A stretch of 64,000 bases of DNA from Massilia phosphatilytica (lineage in GTDB: Bacteria; Pseudomonadota; Gammaproteobacteria; Burkholderiales; Burkholderiaceae_D): NCBI RefSeq assembly GCF_002968015.1, contig NZ_PUIP01000009.1, forward strand, positions 186,001 through 250,000, in the 5' to 3' direction. Each line of letters opens with the position of its first letter. Positions within the stretch are counted from its first letter, which is position 1. The notes beneath the pieces are model-generated. The model did no database searches. It worked only from the letters and a program-made list of their open reading frames with translations, and was not told the origin of the DNA. Both the position numbers and the translations under genes were made by a program. Shown one piece after another: positions 17,764 to 25,905 of the stretch.

Positions 17764-17859
17764 AGTCAAGCCTCGGTTCCCACCGTCAGTACGATTGTGT
17801 AGAATCGGCGGATTCGGCGAGTGTTGCCTCCCGTTATCGTCTATGAAAGCTAGTCAAAC

Positions 17860-18981
17860 ATGAAATCTGTCGTCATCAGCGGCACCGGCCTGTTCACGCC
17901 ACCGAATTCGATCTCCAACGATGAGCTGGTGACGGCCTTCAACCAGTACGTCGAACTGTTCAACGCCGAACACGCGGACAAGATCGCGGCCGGAGAAGTC
18001 ACCGCGCTGGAACCGTCCAGCAGCGCCTTCATCGAAAAAGCGTCGGGCATCAAGTCGCGCTACGTGATGGAAAAGGCCGGCATCCTCGACCCGACCCATA
18101 TGACGCCGCGCATCAAGGAGCGCGCCGACGAGGAACTGTCGCTGCAGGCCGAGATCTGCGTGGCCGCCGCGCGCCAGGCCCTCGCCCGCGCGGGCCGCAC
18201 GCCGGCCGACATCGACATGGTCCTGGTCGGCGCCAGCAACATGCAGCGCGCCTACCCGGCGATGGCCGTCGAGGTGCAGGACGCGCTCGGCATCGAAGGC
18301 TTCGGCTTCGACATGAACGTGGCCTGCTCGTCCGCCACGTTCGCGATCCAGACCGCGGCCGCCGCCGTCCAGACCGGCCAGGCGCGCGCCGTGCTCGTGC
18401 TGGATCCGGAAATCACGAGCGCCCACCTGAACTTCCGCGACCGCGACAGCCATTTCATCTTCGGCGACGCGTGCACCGCGATGATCATCGAAGCGGCCGA
18501 CACGGCCACGAGCGAGCACCAGTTCGAGATCCTCGATTCGAAACTCAAGACGAAGTTCTCGAACAATATCCGCAACAACTTCGGCTTCATGAACCGCTTC
18601 GACGAAGAGGGCGTCGGCCAGCCGGACAAACTGTTCCGCCAGCAGGGCCGCAAGGTGTTCAAGGAAGTGTGCCCGATGGCGGCGGCGATGATTCGCGACA
18701 CAGTCGAAGGCGCGGGCCTCAGGATCGAGGACATCGCGCGCTTCTGGCTGCACCAGGCGAACCTGAGCATGAACCAGCTGATCGTGCGCACGCTGCTGGG
18801 CCGCGACGCCACGGCGGACGAAGCGCCGGTAATCCTCGACCGCTACGCGAACACGTCGTCGGCCGGCTCGATCATCGCGTTCCACTCGCACCAGGACGAC
18901 CTGTCCAGCGGCGCCAATGGCGTGATCTGCTCGTTCGGCGCCGGGTACTCGATCGGCTGCGTCGTCGTGCGCAAAAAATAG
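17860..18981 (+). CDS. Beta-ketoacyl-ACP synthase III-like enzyme (FabH family)
   Basis: A 373-residue thiolase-fold synthase with the full KAS III triad: C156 in MNVACSSATF, H298 in LHQANLSMN and N331 in RYANTSSAGS. It is about 50 residues longer than housekeeping FabH, mainly through an insert near residues 25-90, and matches in length the long FabH-like proteins of pseudomonads that condense medium-chain acyl-CoA with malonyl-ACP. The likely reaction is a decarboxylative Claisen condensation starting a fatty acid chain. There is no fab operon around it, so it is an accessory initiator rather than the main FabH (inference). Chain-length preference cannot be read here. Confidence 0.88.
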   Translation: MKSVVISGTGLFTPPNSISNDELVTAFNQYVELFNAEHADKIAAGEVTALEPSSSAFIEKASGIKSRYVMEKAGILDPTHMTPRIKERADEELSLQAEICVAAARQALARAGRTPADIDMVLVGASNMQRAYPAMAVEVQDALGIEGFGFDMNVACSSATFAIQTAAAAVQTGQARAVLVLDPEITSAHLNFRDRDSHFIFGDACTAMIIEAADTATSEHQFEILDSKLKTKFSNNIRNNFGFMNRFDEEGVGQPDKLFRQQGRKVFKEVCPMAAAMIRDTVEGAGLRIEDIARFWLHQANLSMNQLIVRTLLGRDATADEAPVILDRYANTSSAGSIIAFHSHQDDLSSGANGVICSFGAGYSIGCVVVRKK

Positions 18982-19095
18982 CACGGCGCACTGCTGAGAT
19001 AACGTAAATCGTTGTTTCGCAAGGACAATTTGGTAGTTCCAGTCCTACAAAGGTGCGCTCCCTCTTCCTCTGGAATAGCACGTTCCCCGCGCGCA

Positions 19096-19142
19096 TGATC
19101 CTCCTGTCAGCGCATCAGCATGCGCAGCTCACAGGAGGATCA
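19096..19142 (+). promoter_or_regulatory. Long hairpin that masks the Shine-Dalgarno of the next gene
   Basis: TGATCCTCCTGT (19096-19107) and ACAGGAGGATCA (19131-19142) are perfect 12-bp complements. Inside them GCGCAT (19110-19115) and ATGCGC (19120-19125) form a second 6-bp stem with a CAGC loop. The right outer arm contains the AGGAGG ribosome site, and the ATG follows at 19144. In the folded mRNA the ribosome site would be fully paired. No T-run follows, so it is not a normal terminator. It could be a translational switch (thermosensor, riboregulator or protein-binding site) or a DNA operator. Confidence 0.7.
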
Positions 19143-19143
19143 A

Positions 19144-19617
19144 ATGACCAAACAAAAAGGACCGGACACCACGCATTCGCGCGGCATCGCCAGGGAAAAA
19201 ACCGTTCCCGTCGCGGAAGGCAGCCAGCAGCCCCGCGCACCGGGCTGGGTGGCGCCGGGTAGCGCCAACGTCCAGTCGGCCAATATCGAACAGCAGGGTG
19301 CATCCCTGCGCGCCCGTGGCTCGCTGCAAGGCAGTATCGATCAGAACCTGGGCAGCCAGCGCGGCGGCGCCGGTGCGCAGCAGGCCGGCTGGAGCGCCCG
19401 CCAGAGCGCCCAGCGCATGCAGGCGCGCGGCGAGGAAGACCGCCTGAACGCATCGCGCCAGTCGGGCTATGGCGGCATGGAACAGCAGCAGAAAGGCGGT
19501 TCGCTGGAATCGCCAACAGGGTCGCGGCAGAGCGATCTCAACTCGCCGCGCCAGGGCGACCAGACGGCGCAGCCGGCGTCCGATCACCGCAGCAAGAAGA
19601 GTAAAAAGAAGGGGTAA
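19144..19617 (+). CDS. Small highly polar, low-complexity protein of unknown function
   Basis: A 157-residue protein starting at an ATG 5 bp after a perfect AGGAGG. It is nearly free of hydrophobic segments and is rich in Gln, Ser, Gly, Arg and Ala. Loosely repeated Q/R/S/G blocks include RGSLQGSIDQNLGSQRGG, WSARQSAQRMQARGEED and SRQSDLNSPRQGDQ, and it ends in a lysine-rich tail (RSKKSKKKG). There is no signal peptide, membrane helix or known enzymatic motif. The composition resembles disordered stress-protective or nucleic-acid-binding proteins, but I do not recognise a family. The SD is buried in a strong hairpin, suggesting conditional translation. It is a single gene, convergent with the downstream FadH-type gene. 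Confidence 0.7.
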   Translation: MTKQKGPDTTHSRGIAREKTVPVAEGSQQPRAPGWVAPGSANVQSANIEQQGASLRARGSLQGSIDQNLGSQRGGAGAQQAGWSARQSAQRMQARGEEDRLNASRQSGYGGMEQQQKGGSLESPTGSRQSDLNSPRQGDQTAQPASDHRSKKSKKKG

Positions 19618-19642
19618 CCGGCCCACGCACTGGCGGTGCGTC

Positions 19643-21709
19643 TCATAGCCGCGCCGCCAGCTCCGCCCCTTCGCGGATCGCCCGCTTCGCGTCCAGCTCG
19701 GCCGCCAGTGCCGCGCCGCCGATCTTGTGGAATGCCGGTCCGCCCTGCTGCCCTTCCGGCGGCATCAATTCCGCCAGGCTGTCCTGCCCGGCGCAGATGA
19801 CCACGTTGTCCACTTCCAGGAGTTTCGCCTGTCCGCCGACCGTGATGTGCAGGCCCGCGTCGTCGATGCGGTCGTACTGCACGCCCGCCAGCATCACGAC
19901 GCCGTTGCGCGCCAGGGTGGCGCGGTGCACCCAGCCCGACGTCTTGCCCAGGCCCGCGCCCGGACGCGTCGTCTTGCGCTGCAGGAGCCAGATGCTGCGC
20001 GCGGGCGTCACGCCGTGCGGCTTCGCGAGTCCGCCCGGCGCGGCCACGTTCAAATCGACGCCCCATTCGCCGGCCCAATCCGCGACGGGCTGCGGGCGCG
20101 GCGCATTGGCGTCGTGGACGAGGAACTCCGCCGTGTCGAAGCCGATGCCGCCGGCACCGACGATCGCCACGCGCGGGCCGACGGGCGCGCGGTCGCGCAA
20201 CACCTCCAGGTAGGACAGCACCTTCGGGTGATCGATGCCATCGATGCGGGGATGGCGCACCGTGACGCCGGTCGCGACGATCACGTCGTCGTAGCCGGCC
20301 GCGATGAGCTCTGCGCGCGTCACGCGCTGGCCGAGGCGCAGTTCGACGCCCGTCAGTTCCAGCTGGCGGCCGAAATAGCGGATGGTTTCCGCGAATTCCT
20401 CCTTGCCGGGGATACGCATGGCGATGTTGAACTGGCCGCCGATCCGGTCCGATGCATCGAACAGCGTGACGGCATGGCCGCGCTGCGCCGCCACTGTCGC
20501 GGCGGACAATCCGGCTGGTCCGGCGCCGACGACCGCGATGCGCTTGCGCTGCACGGCCGGCCGATACACCAGTTCTGTCTCGTAGCAGGCGCGCGGGTTC
20601 ACGAGGCACGTCGCGCGCTTGTTGGAGAAGGTGTGGTCCAGGCACGCCTGGTTGCAGGCGATGCACGTGTTGATGCGGTCCGCCTGCCCCGCCGCCGCCT
20701 TGTTCACCCAGTCCGCGTCGGCCAGGAACGGCCGCGCCATCGACACCATGTCCGCGCTGCCTTCGGCCAGCAGGCGCTCGGCGTCGGCCGGCATGTTGAT
20801 GCGGTTCGACGCGACGACAGGAATCCTGACCGCAGCGCGCAGCCGCGCCGCGACACCGGCAAACGCGGCGCGCGGCACCGACGTGACGATCGTGGGTATT
20901 CTCGCCTCGTGCCAGCCGTAGCCCGTGTTGAGGATCGTGGCGCCTGCGTTCTCCAGCGCCTGCGCCACTTGCACGACCTCGTCCCACGTGTTGCCGCCGT
21001 CGACGAGGTCCAGCACGGAGTGACGGACCATCACGATGAATTCGCGCCCGACGGCCGCGCGCATGCGGCGCACGATCTCCACCGGCAGGCGCATGCGGTT
21101 CTCGATCGGGCCGCCCCAGGCATCGAGACGGCGGTTCGTGCGCGCGCACAGGAACTGGTTGATCAGGTAGCCCTCGCTGCCCATCACCTCGACGCCGTCG
21201 TAGCCGGCCTTCTGCGCCAGCCGCGCGCAGCGGACGTAGGCCGCGATGGTCGACTCGATGCCGCGCGCCGTCAGCGCGCGCGGGCGGAACGGAGAAATGG
21301 GCGACTTGACGTTCGAGGCCGACACGACGAACGGCTGGTAGCCGTAGCGGCCCGCATGCAGGATCTGCAGCAGGATCTTGCCGCCCTCCTCGTGCACGGC
21401 GCGCGTGACGCGGCCGTGATTCAGGACGTCGGCGCGGAAGTTCAGCGTGCCGCCGAACGGCAGCAGCCAGCCCTGGCGGTTCGGCGCAATGCCGCCGGTG
21501 ACGATCAGGCCCGCGCCGCCGCGCGCCCGCTCGCGGTAGAACGCGGCCAGCTTGCCGTAGTTCCAGAAGCGGTCCTCGAGCCCCGTGTGCATCGAGCCCA
21601 TGACGACGCGGTTCTTCAGCGTCGTGAAGCCGAGGTCGAGGGGAGACAGGAGATGTGGATAGGCGGTGTCGGGGAGCGAAGCGGTCATGGGCACGGCGTG
21701 AGTGGACAT
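19643..21709 (-). CDS. fadH: FadH-type 2,4-dienoyl-CoA reductase / NADH:flavin oxidoreductase
   Basis: A 688-residue, three-part flavoprotein. The N-terminal TIM barrel (about 1-370) is of the old yellow enzyme type, with ILHAGRYGY and NRRLDAWGGPIENRMR. A cysteine cluster C-x2-C-x3-C...C (CIACNQACLDHTF, then ATCLVNPRAC) binds the 4Fe-4S centre. The C-terminal half carries FAD and NADPH Rossmann motifs (VVGAGPAGLSAA and VAIVGAGGIGFDTAEF). FadH reduces 2,4-dienoyl-CoA during breakdown of unsaturated fatty acids; electrons pass NADPH to FAD to Fe-S to FMN. It is not next to other beta-oxidation genes, so related trimethylamine-dehydrogenase-like substrates remain possible. Confidence 0.88.
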   Translation of the reverse strand: MSTHAVPMTASLPDTAYPHLLSPLDLGFTTLKNRVVMGSMHTGLEDRFWNYGKLAAFYRERARGGAGLIVTGGIAPNRQGWLLPFGGTLNFRADVLNHGRVTRAVHEEGGKILLQILHAGRYGYQPFVVSASNVKSPISPFRPRALTARGIESTIAAYVRCARLAQKAGYDGVEVMGSEGYLINQFLCARTNRRLDAWGGPIENRMRLPVEIVRRMRAAVGREFIVMVRHSVLDLVDGGNTWDEVVQVAQALENAGATILNTGYGWHEARIPTIVTSVPRAAFAGVAARLRAAVRIPVVASNRINMPADAERLLAEGSADMVSMARPFLADADWVNKAAAGQADRINTCIACNQACLDHTFSNKRATCLVNPRACYETELVYRPAVQRKRIAVVGAGPAGLSAATVAAQRGHAVTLFDASDRIGGQFNIAMRIPGKEEFAETIRYFGRQLELTGVELRLGQRVTRAELIAAGYDDVIVATGVTVRHPRIDGIDHPKVLSYLEVLRDRAPVGPRVAIVGAGGIGFDTAEFLVHDANAPRPQPVADWAGEWGVDLNVAAPGGLAKPHGVTPARSIWLLQRKTTRPGAGLGKTSGWVHRATLARNGVVMLAGVQYDRIDDAGLHITVGGQAKLLEVDNVVICAGQDSLAELMPPEGQQGGPAFHKIGGAALAAELDAKRAIREGAELAARL

Positions 21710-21767
21710 CCCGGCATTACACCGGGATTTCGTCGAGCCGTGGTTCTAATCGCAGTACGCGCGCACG

Positions 21768-22223
21768 TCAGGCTGGATAACTCTCCGGCGTGCGCAGTTC
21801 GGCGAACTGCTCGATGCTGCCGATCCGCACCGTGACGGGATTCAGGCTCGTGTGCGGCGCCAGCGAGCGCCACGCGAACTTCCACTCCTTCTCTCGCGCG
21901 TCGGAGATCGGGCGCGAAAAGGCCGAGCCGAGGCGCGAGCGGATGCCGTATTCGACGGGACCGTCGATGCCGGCCCAGTTGGGCAAGGCGCGCTGGACGG
22001 CGCGGTGCAGGCGCTCGCCGAATTCTTCCGTGTTGTGGATGACGAGGCAGCTGTCCGCCGGGCCGAGGACGTCGAACAGGCTCCGGTTCCACGCGGTGGA
22101 AAACGACAGCGTCAGGAAGCCGTTCTCGGGTTGGAGTTTGAACTGGCCGGCGGACAGCGCCAGTTCCAGCTCGGCGCGCAGGCCGTAGCTGTGCAGGGTG
22201 GGGGGACGTTGATAGTCGTTCAT
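21768..22223 (-). CDS. Hypothetical protein
   Basis: The ATG at 22223 opens a 151-residue frame (MNDYQRPPTLHSYGLRAELE) with good codon use and a normal stop. I do not recognise the family. It is a soluble mixed alpha/beta-looking protein with no signal peptide, cysteine motif or nucleotide-binding motif; there is one cysteine, in LGPADSCLVIHNTEEF. It follows the DUF2721 gene by 20 bp on the same strand, so they probably share a transcript. An in-frame extension upstream into the DUF2721 gene is not supported. Confidence 0.65.
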   Translation of the reverse strand: MNDYQRPPTLHSYGLRAELELALSAGQFKLQPENGFLTLSFSTAWNRSLFDVLGPADSCLVIHNTEEFGERLHRAVQRALPNWAGIDGPVEYGIRSRLGSAFSRPISDAREKEWKFAWRSLAPHTSLNPVTVRIGSIEQFAELRTPESYPA

Positions 22224-22243
22224 GATGGTCTCGATTCGAGGAT

Positions 22244-22690
22244 CTAGTCCGGTCGGGCCGGAGCGTCGTGACGGTGAATGCGCATGTAGCGGAACGAGAC
22301 GGATACTTCGCGCAGCAGGAAAATGAAGCTGGCAATCAGGGCGATCATCGCCACCACGAACATGCCGGCGATGTAGCGGTCCAGCGGCAGGTTGGTGGTA
22401 TCGCCGAGGAACAGGCTGGCGATGATCACGCAGATCAGGAAGCCGCAACCTGTGCTGGCCGTGATCGCGTAGTTGATCAGCTGCCAGCGCTGGTACAGCA
22501 CGTCGAGCTCTTCGCTGCAGTCGGGGTCGGGGCCTTTGCGCAGCTCGACCTTGAGGTCGCGGGTACGGTCGATGATGCGCGCGAGGCGGCTCATCAGTAC
22601 CCCGAGCTTGGTCGCCACGCCCGTCAGCAGGAACACGGGCGCGATCGCCAGCTGGATGACATGGCCGATGTCGTTGGTCTGGATATTCAT
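22244..22690 (-). CDS. DUF2721 family membrane protein
   Basis: A 148-residue inner-membrane protein with three predicted helices. The first is AIAPVFLLTGVATKLGVL, followed by a charged cytoplasmic stretch (RLARIIDRTRDLKVELRKG) and two C-terminal helices around residues 70-90 and 105-130. The order, length and the RLARIIDR-like motif match DUF2721. The function of the family is not known. It heads a two-gene unit with a hypothetical protein. Confidence 0.82.
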   Translation of the reverse strand: MNIQTNDIGHVIQLAIAPVFLLTGVATKLGVLMSRLARIIDRTRDLKVELRKGPDPDCSEELDVLYQRWQLINYAITASTGCGFLICVIIASLFLGDTTNLPLDRYIAGMFVVAMIALIASFIFLLREVSVSFRYMRIHRHDAPARPD

Positions 22691-22767
22691 ACTGCGTAGC
22701 TTGTCGTTATTGTAAGAAGCTGGGGACAGTGTAGCAGGCGGCGGCCTCTGTCCGGATTAACACCGTT

Positions 22768-23724
22768 TCAATCGAAACGGCCGTGTCGCTTGAACTGTTC
22801 CGTGGCGGCGACGAGGGCGCGGGCGATGCCCGCTTCCAGCGCGCCGTGGCCGGCGTCCGGGATCATGCGCAGGCGCGACCCGGCCCAGGCCTCGTGCAGG
22901 CGGTACGCGGACAGCGGCGGGCAGATCACGTCGTAGCGGCCCTGCACGATCACGGCCGGCAGGTGCGCGATGCGGCCGACGTCGCGCAGCAGCTGGTCCG
23001 GTTCGAGGAAGCCGCCGTGCGCCATGTAGTGCGATTCGAGCCGGCCCACGCCCAGGTCGAGCGTGTCGGACGTGTGTTCTTCTTCCTGCGGCAGCAGGAA
23101 CACGCGGCGCCCCTCGAAACGGCTCCACGCGCGCGCGGCGGGCCAGTACTGCTGCGGATCGTCGCACAGCAGGCGCTTCGTGTATGCCTTCAACAAATCG
23201 CCCCGTTCCTCGATCGGAATCGGCGCGATGAACTCGTCGTACAGCTCCGGGTAGAACCACTGTACGCCGTACAGGAAGAATTCGATCTCGGCCGGTGTGC
23301 ACAGGAAGATCCCGCGCAGGACGAAGCCGAGGCAGCGCTCCGGGTGCGCCTGCCCGTAGGCCAGCGCCAGGGTCGAGCCCCACGAGCCGCCAAACACGAG
23401 CCAGCGCTCGATGCCGAACATGGCGCGCAGGCGTTCGATGTCCTCGATGAGCAGCTGCGTCGTGTTGTTGCGCCATTCGCCCAGCGGCGTCGACTTGCCG
23501 GCGCCGCGCTGGTCGAACAGGATCACGCGGTAGGTGCTGGGGTCGAAGAAGCGACGGTGCTGTGGCGACAGGCCCGCGCCCGGGCCGCCGTGCAGAAACA
23601 CGACGGGGATGCCGTTCGGGTTGCCCACTTCTTCCCAGTAGATCGTGTGCAGGTCGTCCACGGCCAGCATGCCATGACGGTTCGGGAGGATGGGCGGGAA
23701 CAGCGACGGCGGGGTGGCGGGCAT
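22768..23724 (-). CDS. pip: Proline iminopeptidase (alpha/beta hydrolase, S33)
   Basis: A 318-residue cytoplasmic hydrolase. HGGPGAG (residues 45-51) forms the oxyanion region, DQRGAGKSTP (71-80) is diagnostic for proline iminopeptidases, and the nucleophile is S114 in GGSWGS. The catalytic acid and His lie towards the C-terminus in VQGRYDVICP and PDAGHGA. The enzyme removes N-terminal proline from peptides. It has no leader and stands next to an amino-acid enzyme gene on the same strand, 51 bp downstream of it, which suits a shared role in peptide and amino-acid catabolism. Confidence 0.94.
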   Translation of the reverse strand: MPATPPSLFPPILPNRHGMLAVDDLHTIYWEEVGNPNGIPVVFLHGGPGAGLSPQHRRFFDPSTYRVILFDQRGAGKSTPLGEWRNNTTQLLIEDIERLRAMFGIERWLVFGGSWGSTLALAYGQAHPERCLGFVLRGIFLCTPAEIEFFLYGVQWFYPELYDEFIAPIPIEERGDLLKAYTKRLLCDDPQQYWPAARAWSRFEGRRVFLLPQEEEHTSDTLDLGVGRLESHYMAHGGFLEPDQLLRDVGRIAHLPAVIVQGRYDVICPPLSAYRLHEAWAGSRLRMIPDAGHGALEAGIARALVAATEQFKRHGRFD

Positions 23725-23775
23725 GATCGGTCAGCGAAAAAACGACAACCGATTGTAGCGTACCGCCCGGCCATT

Positions 23776-25095
23776 CTAGAAGAAAGTGTTGAGCGCGAAG
23801 CACACCGCGTAGTCGTCGTCCACGGCCAGCAGCAGCGGCCAGCGGTCGAACGTCGTGCACGGGTGCGAGATGCCGCAGCCCACCAGGTCACCCACCGCGA
23901 GCATCTCGCGCACCGGGCCTTCCGGCAGGCGCAGGTACGCGTGCTGGTCGTTCATCTTGACGATCTCGCAGTCCTGCGGCAGCGCGTGCGCGGCGCCGGG
24001 ACCGGGGCGGTGATGCCACAACGGCACCGGCAGGCCGGCGTCGTGCGACGCGTCGCGCTTGCCCATCGTGAGGATCGCGAGGCCCGGCTCGGGACGCGAT
24101 TGCACGACGCTCCAGATCTCCAGCGCCGGCCGCAGGCCCTCGTCCGGCTTGACGCCTTCGCGCGCGTCGAGTGCTGCGATATGGCGCTGGTACATGCCAT
24201 GGTCGCTCGTCAGGTAGCAGCCGCTGCGCAGCACGGAAACGAGGGGCCGCGACAGGCCGTGCAGCTCCTGGAAGCCCCGCGCGACAAGGTCGAAGTACGA
24301 CGAGCCGCCCGCCGTCACCAGGATCTCGCGCGTGCCGAACAGGCCTTCGTCGTCAGCCTCGCGCACGAGCGCGCACAGGCGCGCGACGAAGCCGGAGACC
24401 GCGCGCAGGTCGGCATCGGGGTCGTCCGACACCAGCAGACCTTCGTAGCCTTCGAAGCCGGCCAGCACGAGGCCCGGCGCGCGCTCGATGGCACGCGCCA
24501 CCGTCAACGCTTCCTCCGGCGTGCGGCAACCGGCGCGCTTGCCCGACAGGCCCAGTTCCACCAGCACGGACAAGGGCCGGGTGAGCGGGTGATTCTCGAC
24601 TTCTTCCGACAGGCGCGCCACACCCGCGAGCGAGTCGGCCAGCACGACGCATTCGAAGCCCGGGTCGTCGTGCAGCAGTTGCAGCATCATGCGCACGTCG
24701 CTGCGTGCGACGAGCTGGTTCGCGACGAGCACGCGCCGCACGCCGAAGCGGTACGCCACCCGCGCCTGCACGGCGTTCGCCAGGGTGATGCCCCAGGCGC
24801 CGTTCGCAAGCTGGGCGCCGAACAACTGCGGGCACATCGTCGTCTTGCCGTGCGGCGCGATGCGCACGCCGTGGCGATCGCAGAAATCGCGCATCCACTC
24901 GAGGTTGTGGCGCAGCGCGGACGTCTTGAGCACCGCGACGGGATAGCTCGTATCGCCATGCAGCACGTTCCAGCCCTGCACGCCGAGCGCGCCCTGGCGC
25001 AGCGGCGCCGTCAACGGCAAGCCCTTCACGCCGGGCTGCAGCATCTGTTCTTCCAGGCTGGACAAGGCCAGCGCGCCGTGCGGCAATGCGTTCAT
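23776..25095 (-). CDS. PLP-dependent D-amino-acid deaminase/aldolase of the D-serine dehydratase-like family
   Basis: A 439-residue fold-III (alanine racemase-like) PLP enzyme. I choose the ATG at 25095 (MNALPHGALALSSLEEQ), which has a GGAG-type site upstream; a GTG 15 bp earlier is possible. K84 in APHGKTTMCPQ is the PLP Schiff-base lysine. HPCTTFDRWPLLL near the C-terminus supplies the His/Cys zinc site used by eukaryotic-type D-serine dehydratase and D-threonine aldolase relatives. The likely reaction is PLP-dependent breakdown of a D-3-hydroxy amino acid; the exact substrate is unclear. It lies between a DUF2750 gene and pip on one strand. Confidence 0.85.
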   Translation of the reverse strand: MNALPHGALALSSLEEQMLQPGVKGLPLTAPLRQGALGVQGWNVLHGDTSYPVAVLKTSALRHNLEWMRDFCDRHGVRIAPHGKTTMCPQLFGAQLANGAWGITLANAVQARVAYRFGVRRVLVANQLVARSDVRMMLQLLHDDPGFECVVLADSLAGVARLSEEVENHPLTRPLSVLVELGLSGKRAGCRTPEEALTVARAIERAPGLVLAGFEGYEGLLVSDDPDADLRAVSGFVARLCALVREADDEGLFGTREILVTAGGSSYFDLVARGFQELHGLSRPLVSVLRSGCYLTSDHGMYQRHIAALDAREGVKPDEGLRPALEIWSVVQSRPEPGLAILTMGKRDASHDAGLPVPLWHHRPGPGAAHALPQDCEIVKMNDQHAYLRLPEGPVREMLAVGDLVGCGISHPCTTFDRWPLLLAVDDDYAVCFALNTFF

Positions 25096-25115
25096 GGTGC
25101 TTTTCTCCACTCCAA

Positions 25116-25502
25116 TCAGGCCTCGAGGCTGCGCAATTCGTCCTCGATGTCGACGCGCAGGAGGCCCGGCGTCGGCATCACGCCTTTCGAACCGGGCGTA
25201 CGGAAGATGCCGGGCACGAGGCCGTCCTGCTGCAGCTGGGGCAGCAGTTCGGCCAACAGCTCGTCCAGCGAAAAGGCCTGCGGTTCATAGCCTTCCCACT
25301 CGAATTCTGCGCACAGCCGGGCGAATTCCTCGTCCGGCCACATCGCGAACACGAGCGTGCCATCGTCCTTGTTCGCCAGCGCCCAGCCGTTGCGGTACAG
25401 GCCCCACACTGTACCCGACGCGGCCACCCGCTTGACGAAATATTCATAGCGCTGCGGCGCGGGCAGGCGCACCACGGTCTTCACTTGTTCAGCATCGATC
25501 AT
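25116..25502 (-). CDS. DUF2750 domain protein
   Basis: A 128-residue soluble protein whose body (KTVVRLPAPQRYEYFVKRVA...VWGLYRNGWALANKDDG) matches the DUF2750 pattern, including the FAMWPDEEFARLC segment. The role of this family is not known. No catalytic motif, leader or helix is seen. It ends 20 bp before the PLP enzyme gene and is probably the first gene of that operon. A REP-like repeat cluster begins about 60 bp upstream of its start. Confidence 0.78.
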   Translation of the reverse strand: MIDAEQVKTVVRLPAPQRYEYFVKRVAASGTVWGLYRNGWALANKDDGTLVFAMWPDEEFARLCAEFEWEGYEPQAFSLDELLAELLPQLQQDGLVPGIFRTPGSKGVMPTPGLLRVDIEDELRSLEA

Positions 25503-25852
25503 TCACTTTTTCCCACGCACGCCCGGCGGCGGCCATCGTGACGAGCATACGACACCTGGACGCCGCACGGCGCGCAAGCCAACACCGGGGTCAGACCCCA
25601 GTTTCAGGCAATTTCCCAAAATCGGGGTCAGAGCACATATTCGGCGAAATTCGGGGTCAGAGCACTTTTTCGAGACATGGTCTTTAGGCAAATTTTGAGG
25701 CACGGCTCGGGCGGTTCAACATGTACTTGTAAGGCCAACACAACATCGTCGCTGCTTTCACGACCACGGCGAAAATGTGCTCTGACCCCGAACTTCAAAA
25801 AAAACGTGCTCTGACCCCGAATTGGGTCACGGCGCGCAAGCCAACACCGGGG
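25503..25852. other. 350-bp non-coding gap filled largely with REP-like repeats
   Basis: No credible gene is present. The first 60 bp may hold the promoter of the DUF2750 operon. The rest carries repeat units in both directions and a unique 105-bp centre (about 25668-25772) that I cannot identify. Confidence 0.7.
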
Positions 25853-25905
25853 TCAGACCCCAGTTTTAGGCAATTTCCCAAAATCGGGGTCTGACCCCGG
25901 TTCGG
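25566..25905. repeat. REP-like repeat cluster 1 with a 64-bp direct duplication
   Basis: Seven units of the family with cores TCGGGGTCAGAGCAC or GGGGTCAGACCCC are visible. Forward-type units begin near 25585, 25621 and 25650; inverted units lie near 25773 and 25803; self-palindromic units lie near 25846 and 25883. A 64-bp segment (25566-25629) recurs at 25828-25891 with one mismatch. Similar pairs of inverted units occur at 34903-34962 and 54561-54776. The structure resembles REP/BIME elements spread by REP-associated tyrosine transposases, though no such transposase gene is in the window. Confidence 0.88.

Noticed and set aside
25503..25703. A 66-codon open frame in the repeat gap
   Set aside because: It is composed mostly of repeat sequence, with no ribosome site or family likeness.
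25566..25905. CRISPR array
   Set aside because: Units occur in both orientations with irregular spacing and no cas genes; REP-like elements explain them better.
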